A DNA stretch of 64,000 nucleotides from NCBI GenBank assembly GCA_948468385.1, contig CAOKHZ010000024.1, forward strand, positions 1 to 64,000, written 5' to 3'. The notes below the pieces were generated by a model, which saw only the letters and a list, made by a program, of their open reading frames with translations, made no database searches and was not told where the DNA came from. A program made the translations under genes and the position numbers. The DNA comes from an uncultured Faecalicatena sp. (GTDB lineage: Bacteria; Bacillota; Clostridia; Lachnospirales; Lachnospiraceae). Shown here piece by piece: positions 1 through 8,032 of the stretch. How positions within the stretch are numbered: position 1 is the first letter of the stretch; every line of letters starts with the position of its first letter.

Positions 1-305
1 TCTGGGTATATATGCTAAAACTTGGATTTGTGTCAATAAAAACTAACCATTCATCACTTGATTCAGTAATATCCAACAACAGAGCGCGGAGTTGCTTCTT
101 TACAAAAATTGATTATATTTTCTTCACCAACAGGGCCACCTCCAAGAAGCATCATACTTGAATTAGCTTGTGGGCACAAGTCTATAACTAATATTTTGGT
201 TTGTGGATGAAGTTCTGCATATCTCATTGCCAGATGAAATGTTATCGTACTTTTTCCAACCCCACCTTTATTGTTCCATAAAGCGTAACTATGAATTAGT
301 CCCAT
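1..305 (-). pseudogene. ParA-family ATPase, frameshifted and internally deleted, cut by window edge
   Basis: The open frame from 305 to 63 encodes the N-terminus of a ParA/MinD-type partition ATPase, with the deviant Walker A KGGVGKST at residues 13-20 and the Walker A' strand LVIDLCPQAN. It stops after 80 residues at VVGYY. In another frame the same strand continues as DITESSDEWLVFIDTNPSFSIYTQ-like sequence, which is the Walker B region (FIDTNPSFSIYT) of the same family. In intact relatives a long stretch separates these two blocks, so the gene has lost internal sequence and its frame. It reads off the left edge. The ribosome binding site (GAGGCTTAG) and the ATG at 305 are intact. It is next to a TnpW-family gene, so it is most simply the relic of a mobile element's partition gene. 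Confidence 0.75.
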
Positions 306-428
306 ATCTAAGCCTCCTCTTTTCGATATTTTACCATAGAATTTCTAAAAAAGAAAGTTGCTTACAACTAAAAATCCTTGCTTACAAAGCTAAGAATCAG
401 ATTTCTTTAATTCCCAGCCTTTAAACTG

Positions 429-611
429 TTACATCTGCTGTATCTCATTTTTCAGCATACGTTTAATTTTGTCGCTCATGGTTTCCTTGCTGGTCTTACT
501 GAAATGAACCCGTACAATGTAGGTAGTCCGGTCAATCTTCTTCACCAGTGCGGGAGCGTCCTTAGCAGGTGTCGTGGTGACAGCATCTTCTGTAATTTTT
601 TTGCTGCCCAT
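429..611 (-). CDS. TnpW-family small transposon protein
   Basis: This 60-residue basic protein has the pattern IDRTTYIVRVHF followed by SKETMSDKIKRMLKNE. I recognise this as the TnpW family of small proteins carried by clostridial mobilisable and conjugative elements of the Tn4451 type; its biochemical role is not known. A good ribosome binding site (AAAAGGAG) precedes the ATG at 611. It lies 30 bp downstream of the 642-1052 gene on the same strand, so the two are probably co-transcribed. Together with the broken ParA gene it marks the left few hundred bases as a mobile-element remnant. The family call rests on remembered sequence pattern, not alignment. Confidence 0.65.
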   Translation of the reverse strand: MGSKKITEDAVTTTPAKDAPALVKKIDRTTYIVRVHFSKTSKETMSDKIKRMLKNEIQQM

Positions 612-641
612 AAATTCTCCTTTTCATGCAATCAAATTTTG

Positions 642-1052
642 TTATCTTTTACTCACAATCTCCTTCGCCGCCGCTTTGGTTGCCCTAGCTCCGTCCTCCC
701 GGAAATTCTTACCTGAAAAAAGAACCGGCGCACACCGTTCCAGTATGCGGTCATAAATCCTTGCGTGGGCAAGGTCTGGCGGGTTCTTGATTTCTTCCAG
801 TTTCAGGCTTATCGTGACAATCAGCGGTTTCTTACTCCGATACCGGCTGTCAATGACGGCCCAGACTTCTGCGGTAATCTCTATCATATTATACAAATCC
901 GAGTCTCTTTTTTCCTCGGGAACCATCTCCAACTGAGACAATTGTAGCACGCGAAGTGAAAAATTTCTACTAAAAACTCGCCGGTTTTTCGTGTTCATCA
1001 ATAAATACTCACTATAAAAATCCTTCACATCATCGAACAACAATTCTGTCAA
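642..1052 (-). CDS. Hypothetical protein of the mobile-element remnant
   Basis: This 136-residue soluble protein has no signal peptide or membrane segment, and I do not recognise the family. The sequence is mixed alpha/beta in character and ends in a basic helix (ATKAAAKEIVSKR). The frame opens at a TTG at 1052. A better-looking start (ATGGTGAAC) lies upstream in a different frame, so the true gene may carry a frameshift near its 5' end. An internal ATG is also possible. The gene is directly upstream of the TnpW-family gene and points the same way, which suggests an accessory gene of the same element. Confidence 0.5.
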   Translation of the reverse strand: MTELLFDDVKDFYSEYLLMNTKNRRVFSRNFSLRVLQLSQLEMVPEEKRDSDLYNMIEITAEVWAVIDSRYRSKKPLIVTISLKLEEIKNPPDLAHARIYDRILERCAPVLFSGKNFREDGARATKAAAKEIVSKR

Positions 1053-1613
1053 AATACCTCTCTTTGTTCACCATACTTATCATAGAATTCTCCTTCCCAT
1101 AGTGTCAGATCCTTTCATTAATCTTTTCATTTTTTAACTATCACTTTCGTCATTCAATTCACGAATTATTTTTCTTTCAAATGGGTTTTCTGCTCCCTGA
1201 ACTCATGGGAAAGGCGGCCGCCTAAAAAACAGAAAAAGATACCATGAAATTTTATCAATGCGAAAAGATCCTATGGCCTCCATACTATATCATCATTTTT
1301 ATCGCCCACTTGCGACCATCACTTTGACATAAAAATCATAGCATCTCTCGAAACAAAATTCAATGTGTTTTTTGTTGATAACTCCTTAGTTTCCTGTGAA
1401 AAATGTGGAAAACCATTTCCAGGCTCTCAACAGCAAGGCTCACAAAACTATTGCCGCAATATGTACATTTCTCTTCCTGCAAAAAATGCCGTCTAGCAAA
1501 CCCAAAAACCTATTTCCCGCATAAAAACGTCAAAGTCAAGCGAATTTCGCAATCCGTTTTGCTACTTGCCACGAATGGACATGCCTTGCAAGAGGCATGT
1601 CCATTCGACCAGA
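1053..1613. other. Intergenic region, possible gene debris
   Basis: No convincing gene lies in these 561 bases. On the plus strand around 1362-1496 one frame reads SCEKCGKPF then about 14 residues then NYCRN before a stop. This resembles the first half of a zinc-ribbon or treble-clef motif (CxxC...C) and may be the remains of a lost gene, but there is no start or ribosome binding site. An 80-residue plus-strand frame (1403-1645) in another phase has no ribosome binding site and runs into the hairpin at 1572, so I do not call it. Confidence 0.3.
1572..1607. repeat. Perfect 14-bp inverted repeat (hairpin) after the vWA gene
   Basis: CGAATGGACATGCC (1572-1585) pairs perfectly with 1594-1607 around an 8-base loop. 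It lies just past the stop codon of the vWA gene, so it may end or stabilise that transcript. No run of T follows on the minus strand, so it is not a textbook intrinsic terminator. Confidence 0.6.
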
Positions 1614-2399
1614 TTATTTTTTTCTCTTCTGATTATCCGCCTTGATATTTTTCGCCCACTCCGGCGAAATGGACGCATTCGCACGCATTTCACACACCGT
1701 TTGGGACACAGTCTCATAGAGCGTCGCCGTCCCCTGCTCGTCCGCATAGTAATTGACCGCCCTATCCTTCCCGATACCGAAATTCGCCGCCGTCTCCACC
1801 GCGTCGATATTGGCTCCAATGAACAAAAACTCCCAACCATATTTCTCTTTTTGACGCTCAATCATCTGCCTCACCTTTTCAATCGTGTACTCATGGCTGG
1901 CGTTTTCCATGCCATCCGTCGTAATCACGAACATCGTGTGTCCCGGCACGTCCTCGGGTCTGGCGTATTTGTGAATATTTCCAATATGATGGACGGCACC
2001 GCCAATGGCATCAAGCAACGCCGTACGGCCGCCAACCATGTACTCCTCCCCGGTCATTTTTGGCACGTCTTGAAGCCGCACGCGGTCATGCAGCACCTCG
2101 CTCACGTCGTCAAACAAAATCGTGGAGATGTAGCATTCCCCATCCTGCCGTTTTTGCTTTTTAATCATGCCGTTAAAGCCGCCGATGGTGTCATCCTCCA
2201 ATCCCGACATCGACCCGCTGCGATCAAGGATGAACACCAATTCCGTGACATCGTTTTTGCCAATATTGCTCTTATCATTCCTGGCAAGGTTGTCATCCTT
2301 CTCGTTTCCCTTCATCTCGCCAATCCTTGCATCCGCTCCGCCTTTTTCATTTTTACGGCTTTTCAGACTTTTCAAACCTGTCAATTTCATAATTTTCAT
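1614..2399 (-). CDS. von Willebrand factor A (vWA) domain protein
   Basis: This 261-residue cytoplasmic protein has a basic, charged N-terminal extension of about 48 residues followed by a vWA domain. The metal-ion-dependent adhesion site is intact: DRSGS with D59, S61 and S63, a threonine in GGRTALLD, and an aspartate in VITTDGMEN. Such YegL-like proteins bind a divalent metal and a partner protein, often in stress or regulatory complexes. The start at 2399 is preceded by GGGAGGA. No chelatase or kinase partner is adjacent, so the partner is unknown. The gene points the same way as the upstream T7SS-associated genes but is separated from them by about 170 bp and the transglutaminase gene. 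Confidence 0.85.
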   Translation of the reverse strand: MKIMKLTGLKSLKSRKNEKGGADARIGEMKGNEKDDNLARNDKSNIGKNDVTELVFILDRSGSMSGLEDDTIGGFNGMIKKQKRQDGECYISTILFDDVSEVLHDRVRLQDVPKMTGEEYMVGGRTALLDAIGGAVHHIGNIHKYARPEDVPGHTMFVITTDGMENASHEYTIEKVRQMIERQKEKYGWEFLFIGANIDAVETAANFGIGKDRAVNYYADEQGTATLYETVSQTVCEMRANASISPEWAKNIKADNQKRKK

Positions 2400-2568
2400 A
2401 ATGAATCCTCCCTAATGTTTGCCAGCCGCACGACCGGAATCGTTTTCGCCGATTGATAAAGGAACCGTTACCATTTTCGTCCCCTCTCAATCTTGTAGAA
2501 TATAGTATAATCATTCCGCCAGAAGAAAAGGTCGCATGAAAAGCGACAAATGCAAGCGTATCAAAACT

Positions 2569-4035
2569 TTATATCTGGTGTGGGAAATTCGAGTAATTAT
2601 ACTTCGTTCCCTTCGCGCTAATTTCACACGTGTACTCATGATGATGATTTCTTAAATATTCATCCGTCACGTTAAAATAATTATAGTAGACCCTATCTCC
2701 CCAATCCGGATCGTCCCACGTCACATCCACCATATACCATTCGCCCTCCAGTTGGACGGCATTCCACGCATGCCCTCCAATTTCACGACCGTTGTCTGCT
2801 GTTCCACTAACCTTAATGCAGGGAATGCCCAGAATATCCATACAAAGTTGAAATGCATCTGTATATCCGGCACAGACAGCCGTTCGATTTACAAATACGC
2901 CCTTCGCCCTATAAGAAGCATCTGGTACTGTATCATTCGAATAGTTGACATCATCATATTCACAATTTAACACTATGTAATCATGAACCGCCAGTTCCTG
3001 CTCATATGGGGTAGCATACTGGCAAGCTTCATCCAAGCACGCTTTCAATCCATTATAAAAAGCCATATCCTCTGCGGAAAGTACGGACGTATTTCCCCAT
3101 TTATATGCATACTCAAACTTATAATAATCACTGAAAGGCTCAAGATTACAGCCATCACTATCATCATGGATACCCGTCGTCACATTAAAGTGCCATAATA
3201 CACCATCAATAACCGCACCGCCCTTTGCCATCGTTCCATAGATAGGATCGAAGTAATATGTGCCGTTCGCATTCCTATCAAAACCCTTTACCATGTGACC
3301 TTCACTGTCATAACGTACCCACTTGCCGCGGCGCGTTCCATCTCCATCCGTATAATCCCCCCAGTCTCCCGCTTCGGATTCCTGGTAAACATCCTTTGAG
3401 ACCGCCTTCTTGCCGCCGTCTATATTATCCAGCCAGTACCATGCGTTAGTGAATGGGTCATAAATTTCTTTTCCTCTATAAGAGGGATTTATGCTATACC
3501 CTTGACGGACATGGCCTTCGTACCAGTAATCATTCCCGTCGATATTTTTCCAGCCAAATTCAGGAACTTTGCCAAGGTTCCTTTCCAAAATGCCCGTGTC
3601 GGCGTTAAAATAATATTCTGCTCCGTCAATGGTAGTATATCCTTTTGCCATCGTGCCATAAATCCAGTCAAAATAATAGATGCCGCTTTGATTCATGTTC
3701 CAACCCTTTACCATATGGCCTTCACCATCATAGCGTACCCATTTGCCCATATTCCCTTCATCATCTGCTTTTGACTCTTGGTACACATCCTTGCTCTTCG
3801 CCATACGTCCCCCGTCCACGGCATCCAGCCAGTACCACGCATTGCTGCCTGGATCATATATTTCCTTTCCCCGTCCTTCCGTTCCTTGTTTCACGCCATT
3901 TTCATACCAGTAGGCGTTCCCATCCACAACCTCCCAGCCATTTTCCACCGCAGCATGAACCGGAACTTGAACTACAAGCCCTGCCGTCAGAACAGCTAAT
4001 ACCATTGTTCCCAATACTCCAATAATTTTTTTCAT
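2569..4035 (-). CDS. Secreted transglutaminase-like protein with cell-wall-binding-type repeats
   Basis: The ATG at 4035 follows GAGGAAGAG; an ATG 15 bases upstream has no ribosome binding site. The product is about 488 residues. A Sec signal peptide (MKKIIGVLG...PVHAA) is followed by two large blocks of aromatic-rich repeats of the choline/cell-wall-binding kind. Each has the units DGNAYWYENG, YDPGSNAWYWLD, GKWVRYDGEGHMVKG and GIYYFD...GTMAKG. A C-terminal transglutaminase-like (Cys protease-fold) domain has the triad cysteine in TAVCAGYTDAF, the histidine in GGHAWNAV and the aspartate in VDVTWDDPDW. It should be exported and held at the envelope, where it may cross-link or cleave wall or protein amides. 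The substrate is unknown. Confidence 0.88.
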   Translation of the reverse strand: MKKIIGVLGTMVLAVLTAGLVVQVPVHAAVENGWEVVDGNAYWYENGVKQGTEGRGKEIYDPGSNAWYWLDAVDGGRMAKSKDVYQESKADDEGNMGKWVRYDGEGHMVKGWNMNQSGIYYFDWIYGTMAKGYTTIDGAEYYFNADTGILERNLGKVPEFGWKNIDGNDYWYEGHVRQGYSINPSYRGKEIYDPFTNAWYWLDNIDGGKKAVSKDVYQESEAGDWGDYTDGDGTRRGKWVRYDSEGHMVKGFDRNANGTYYFDPIYGTMAKGGAVIDGVLWHFNVTTGIHDDSDGCNLEPFSDYYKFEYAYKWGNTSVLSAEDMAFYNGLKACLDEACQYATPYEQELAVHDYIVLNCEYDDVNYSNDTVPDASYRAKGVFVNRTAVCAGYTDAFQLCMDILGIPCIKVSGTADNGREIGGHAWNAVQLEGEWYMVDVTWDDPDWGDRVYYNYFNVTDEYLRNHHHEYTCEISAKGTKYNYSNFPHQI

Positions 4036-4053
4036 TATCTCTTCCTCCATGGT

Positions 4054-4263
4054 TTATTCGGTAGTGTCAAAAACTACCTTGTTTTTTATATCTAAACTAT
4101 AACGCTTTTTATTAGGTACGCAATTGCAAAGCCATATTTCCTTAAGGCTATTGATTTTACGGCATTCTAAACTTATAGCATATATCGCGATAGGTTTCAT
4201 ATACTGACTTCGTTGCTTCCCTGAGCATATTGAACATATTCTCTGCACATGTATGGTTTTCAT
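4054..4263 (-). CDS. Small cysteine-containing hypothetical protein
   Basis: This 69-residue frame has a strong ribosome binding site (ACGGAGGT, 7 bases before the ATG at 4263), which is the main reason to call it. It has a CSIC pair near the N-terminus and a CNC pair further on (C10, C13, C34, C46, C48), which could bind a metal. There is no signal peptide and I do not recognise a family. It sits between the NACHT-type gene and the secreted transglutaminase gene, on the same strand. It could also be a chance frame with a good leader. Confidence 0.4.
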   Translation of the reverse strand: MKTIHVQRICSICSGKQRSQYMKPIAIYAISLECRKINSLKEIWLCNCVPNKKRYSLDIKNKVVFDTTE

Positions 4264-4423
4264 TGCAGTACCTCCGTATGAATTAATATCTTTATTATAT
4301 TAGGAAGCTTTTTAATACAGACAACATAACCTTTTATTACCCATTTTAATTTTCTTTTATTTTTCTTAATATTCCTCATTTTGACAGCATGAGCATCTAA
4401 CGCTTGCTAAATAAACACCGTCC

Positions 4424-7180
4424 TTATTTTTCTTTCTCAATCTCATACATTGTCATATCCAAGAATTTTCTTACGTCAAGCATAATCCTATCATTCTCGC
4501 CTAACTCGTTTCTCCCCACTTCATAGCACTTTACCAGTTCTCGTTTGGCATCTTCGTATTTTTTTTGCATATAAAACACCACACCTAATTCACCTAAAAC
4601 ATAAAGCGTTTTCTCCGCCTTATTTCCTAATTTTTCACAATATCTTTCGTAACATTTTTGCAAAACAATTTCAGCCTCATTATATTCACCTGCGCGATAT
4701 AATTTGTCTCCCCACTCGGCAAGCACGCCACAATCATCTATTATTTTGTAATTTTTTATATTTACGTTTCTATTTATTTCCTTCTCACATTTCACTTTCC
4801 AATACCAAAACAAATTCATTTCTGCCTCTAAACCTTCACTCCACTCTTGCCCACATACCTCATCCAAAAATGGAATGGCCTCTTCATATTTTCCTATCTT
4901 TGCTAGCACATACCCAATCCATCCTTCCACTCTTGAAAATTTGAATTCATATTCATCTTCCAAATTTCTCAATTCCGCAAATCTCTCTAGCGCCCCTTCG
5001 TAATTTCCCTCTTTATAAATGCAAATCCCCTCTTCCACTCCAAATTCAAGCATAAGATTATCAATAACTTTTTCCATAGCAAATGTATCTCTTAGCAATT
5101 CAAATGTCGCATTACACAAACAATGTCTGCACTTCAAATTATCAAACCCAAACACTTCTTTTAATTTCAAAACTTCAGGTTTAACTTTTAAATAACTTTT
5201 CGGTCTCTTTGTATGCAATCTATGCATACTTGTATACGCTTGTGCTGTTTCTGGCAACTCTATATGACATTCTTCCCAACAAGAAAGACTAAAAATCTCA
5301 TCTAATAAATCTTCATGATCGTTATATACAGAAACTCTTAAAATTTGAATCTTCATTTTATCTAATGAATTAAAACCAGAAATCGGGTTCCCATATAGAC
5401 ATAATTCTTTTAATGTACACGTTGGTAATTCATCTATATCTTCTAATTCATTGTTTTGTATATCCAGTTCATCAAAAGGCCCTAAGCAGGATAAATCACG
5501 CAAAGATTTTAATTCCCCCTCAACCAATGACAGCTTTCTATTATCTCCCATTAAATCTAATATTTTTTCTTGTGAAAAAACATATGATTTCCATTTTGCA
5601 CTTTTAATCAAAGGAAAATACCACAAAACAAGCGTCAAACGCACCTCAGTATATTCACGCAAAACAAGCCTATCAGCAATTAACAGTTCCTTGATTTGTT
5701 CTAATTCATTAATTTTCTCTCTTTTATTTCCTCCAATCACATATTCTGATATCGAATTCTTCAAACTAAGAACTAATAATCCCCATGTCTCCTCCTTCCT
5801 CAAAAAATCATTTTTTCCCTTCCAAATCCAATATGCATAAAACTCCTCAATCAAACTATTCTTATCAATCAAAATTTCTCTTTTTTTATTAAACTCAACA
5901 CATTGGTTAGTTACCAACAAATGCGCCATGAAAAAATCATGAAAAATCGAATGAATAAATTCATACTCCTTCTCACCACTTTTTTTGATAATTTGCCTCG
6001 TCGCCAAATAAAACATATCTTGTATAGAAGCATTTCTATTATGGCAAGAACTATTTTTCATAATTTGAACCAAATCAAACATTTCACATTTCTCATCAAG
6101 TATTTTCAAACAAATATTATCAATAATTTCCCAAGAATCCTCATAAAAATTGTTTGAGTCAATATTAAAATCTTTATTAGCATTTGTTTCAACATAAGAG
6201 TTTCTATATTCTCTTTCCAGCCAATACTGTACAATCAAACAAACCGCTTCTCCAATAGACAATACCATTTTTGAGTCGAAAGAGGATTCTAAAATTATAT
6301 CTGCATATTCTATAAATAATGGTATGTCAAAAATACTTTTTTTCCCTTTTTCCCGCAAATACTTGGACATCTTAAAAAAATGCTTACCTTTTCCATCTTT
6401 TTTTCCCTTTCTTTTATAAAGTAAAAGCGATTGTTTTATATCAAAAGGGCATACTTCAACTATTCGATATGCATATGGTAACTCTAACATTCGTATGAAA
6501 TCTTCTGGTTTCTCACCAAACGGTTCTTTACGACTTGATATATATATTTTTCTAATTTCACTCATTTTGTTTTTTATTTTTTCGTCTATAAACAAAAATT
6601 GAAACAGTTCCTTTAGTACATATTCCGCCTTCCTATTTTGCAAAATCACATATTCATCAAATCCATCAAGAAAAATAGCCTCAACCGTTTTCTCGTTATT
6701 TAACTCATCCACAATCCATGACTTCAATTCCTCCAAATCCTTAATTCTATGCATTCTGTAATATAGTACACCACATTTTCTCAAATCTGTTTCTATTTCT
6801 TTTGCTTTATTATTATAAATACAATACCAATACGCCATATGTTGCATTAACGTTGATTTTCCACTTCCCGGTACGCCAAATAGAAATACGATTTTCTCCG
6901 TATTCGCATGCGGTTTTAGCGTCTTCTTTAAAAACTTCACATTGTATTCTTGCGTTATTTTTCCATCTTTTCCTGAAACATCCTTCACTTTATGTTTTAC
7001 ATATTTTTTAAAATCAGATAAATACTTCTTTTCATCCAATTCCCCTGCTGCTCTTGCAAGAGAATCTATCAAATATCGTCTCTTTTGTATAAAACAATAA
7101 ATTGCCTTAAATCCCCCAAACAACGCTAGCAAACCTGTCAATATTCCTGCAATATTTGCAATTGTATTTATATCTAACAT
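4424..7180 (-). CDS. Membrane-anchored NACHT/STAND-type NTPase with LRR-like and TPR-like C-terminus
   Basis: The product is about 918 residues, starting at the ATG at 7180 after GAGGAGA. A hydrophobic segment at residues 8-30 (IANIAGILTGLLALFGGF) probably anchors the N-terminus in the membrane. Then comes a NACHT-like P-loop NTPase: Walker A GVPGSGKST at 102-110, Walker B AIFLDGFDEY at 168-177 with the doubled acidic residues typical of NACHT, and a sensor-like ISSRKEPF. After a helical region there are LRR-like units (LDIQNNELEDIDELP, LKELCLYGNPI) and then TPR-like helical pairs in the last 250 residues. Proteins with this plan act as signal-sensing switches, and many bacterial NACHT proteins are anti-phage sensors. 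The gene is AT-richer than its neighbours. It sits directly downstream of the T7SS operon. Confidence 0.75.
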   Translation of the reverse strand: MLDINTIANIAGILTGLLALFGGFKAIYCFIQKRRYLIDSLARAAGELDEKKYLSDFKKYVKHKVKDVSGKDGKITQEYNVKFLKKTLKPHANTEKIVFLFGVPGSGKSTLMQHMAYWYCIYNNKAKEIETDLRKCGVLYYRMHRIKDLEELKSWIVDELNNEKTVEAIFLDGFDEYVILQNRKAEYVLKELFQFLFIDEKIKNKMSEIRKIYISSRKEPFGEKPEDFIRMLELPYAYRIVEVCPFDIKQSLLLYKRKGKKDGKGKHFFKMSKYLREKGKKSIFDIPLFIEYADIILESSFDSKMVLSIGEAVCLIVQYWLEREYRNSYVETNANKDFNIDSNNFYEDSWEIIDNICLKILDEKCEMFDLVQIMKNSSCHNRNASIQDMFYLATRQIIKKSGEKEYEFIHSIFHDFFMAHLLVTNQCVEFNKKREILIDKNSLIEEFYAYWIWKGKNDFLRKEETWGLLVLSLKNSISEYVIGGNKREKINELEQIKELLIADRLVLREYTEVRLTLVLWYFPLIKSAKWKSYVFSQEKILDLMGDNRKLSLVEGELKSLRDLSCLGPFDELDIQNNELEDIDELPTCTLKELCLYGNPISGFNSLDKMKIQILRVSVYNDHEDLLDEIFSLSCWEECHIELPETAQAYTSMHRLHTKRPKSYLKVKPEVLKLKEVFGFDNLKCRHCLCNATFELLRDTFAMEKVIDNLMLEFGVEEGICIYKEGNYEGALERFAELRNLEDEYEFKFSRVEGWIGYVLAKIGKYEEAIPFLDEVCGQEWSEGLEAEMNLFWYWKVKCEKEINRNVNIKNYKIIDDCGVLAEWGDKLYRAGEYNEAEIVLQKCYERYCEKLGNKAEKTLYVLGELGVVFYMQKKYEDAKRELVKCYEVGRNELGENDRIMLDVRKFLDMTMYEIEKEK

Positions 7181-7228
7181 TATAAAAATATCTCCTCTCA
7201 CCTTATAGCCTTTAGATATGGTTTCTCT

Positions 7229-7444
7229 TCAAAATCGTTTATCACAAAGTATTTTATAATACATCTTTTTGTTTGTTCTTTTTCTTGCAACAAAACAATC
7301 AAAATCACTTCTTATTCCTTGTGCATTCTCTCTAGCCTCTTCGGCCTCAGCAATCTCATTTCGAAGATTACATATTTTCCTCTCCATCTCCGAAATTTGA
7401 GCATCATAATTATTTAATGCTTTCTTATACAGCTCTGCATCCAT
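7229..7444 (-). CDS. Short coiled-coil protein, likely truncated YwqH-like T7SS partner
   Basis: This 71-residue protein is largely helical: an N-terminal coiled coil (ISEMERKICNLRNEIAEAEEA) is followed by RSDFDCFVARKR. The pattern resembles the first half of the YwqH/DUF5082 helical proteins that accompany LXG substrates, of which a full-length candidate is encoded at 10272-10694. Relatives run to about 130-150 residues, so this one appears cut short just before the NACHT-type gene, which starts 48 bp downstream. A GGGAGGAAC box lies about 30 bases upstream of the ATG, with a small inverted repeat (ACAAATC...GATTTGT) in between, so translation may be poor. The homology is inferred from pattern only. 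Confidence 0.5.
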   Translation of the reverse strand: MDAELYKKALNNYDAQISEMERKICNLRNEIAEAEEARENAQGIRSDFDCFVARKRTNKKMYYKILCDKRF

Positions 7445-7615
7445 AATAAAAGCACAAATCCAAGCAAGATTTGTTCCTCCCTATTTTGTCAAGTATTTCA
7501 TATAAAGATTTTTAATACTATTTGCCGCTTCATTCGCCTTAAATATTGTTTTAAATTTTGAGTAAAATATTTTACTCGTATTTACAATCATGAACCATAA
7601 AGTAATGATTTTTTA

Positions 7616-7646
7616 AACGACCTCTTGAATCAAGCAAGAGGTCGTT
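7616..7646. repeat. 12-bp hairpin between esxA and the downstream genes
   Basis: AACGACCTCTTG (7616-7627) pairs perfectly with 7635-7646 around a 7-base loop. It lies 8 bases past the WXG100 stop codon. The minus strand has no T-run after the stem, so it may protect or process the 3' end of the esxA message, or end it weakly, rather than act as a classic terminator. Confidence 0.6.
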
Positions 7647-7653
7647 CAGAAGA

Positions 7654-7947
7654 TTATCTCCCATACTGATGAGCAATGCTTTCATCAGTTTCCTCGATAA
7701 TTTTTGCCGTAGAATCAAGCGCGGCCGCAATTTCACGTATTAATTCTTCCGCTTTCATAAAACCGGGCTTCAATTCTTGATAACGTGCAGCATAAGATTC
7801 GCTTGCAGCACCTTCCCACTCACTTTGCAATAGTCCGAGCAGTGAATCCATTCTACTAATGACACTGTTTACGACGTTTGCTTCATTACGGTACTGATTT
7901 GCTCTTTCTCTCATCTGATCTGGAGTAATTCTAATCTGATTTGCCAT
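7654..7947 (-). CDS. esxA: WXG100 family protein, EsxA-like T7SS substrate
   Basis: This 97-residue helical-hairpin protein has the hallmark W-x-G turn (W44-E45-G46 in SEWEGAAS) midway and a C-terminal tail ending IAHQYGR. It has no Sec signal peptide. WXG100 proteins form antiparallel dimers that are exported by type VII systems and are also needed for the system to work. The start at 7947 follows GGGAGGG. It lies 85 bp downstream of the LXG-like gene and in the same transcription unit as essC, and a hairpin follows its stop. The last residues lack an unmistakable YxxxD/E export motif, so whether it alone carries the signal is unclear. Confidence 0.92.
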   Translation of the reverse strand: MANQIRITPDQMRERANQYRNEANVVNSVISRMDSLLGLLQSEWEGAASESYAARYQELKPGFMKAEELIREIAAALDSTAKIIEETDESIAHQYGR

Positions 7948-8032
7948 TGTAAGTCCCTCCCTTCTTTAGAATTTTATATATAACCGATAATCCGGATATA
8001 TACCGCGTATAGTTATCATATTGTCTGAACAT

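Noticed and set aside
1403-1645. 80-residue plus-strand frame
   Set aside because: No ribosome binding site, overlaps a hairpin, and shows no recognisable protein pattern.
1566-2456. Long plus-strand frame opposite the vWA gene
   Set aside because: It mirrors a gene with clear domain motifs and a good start on the other strand.
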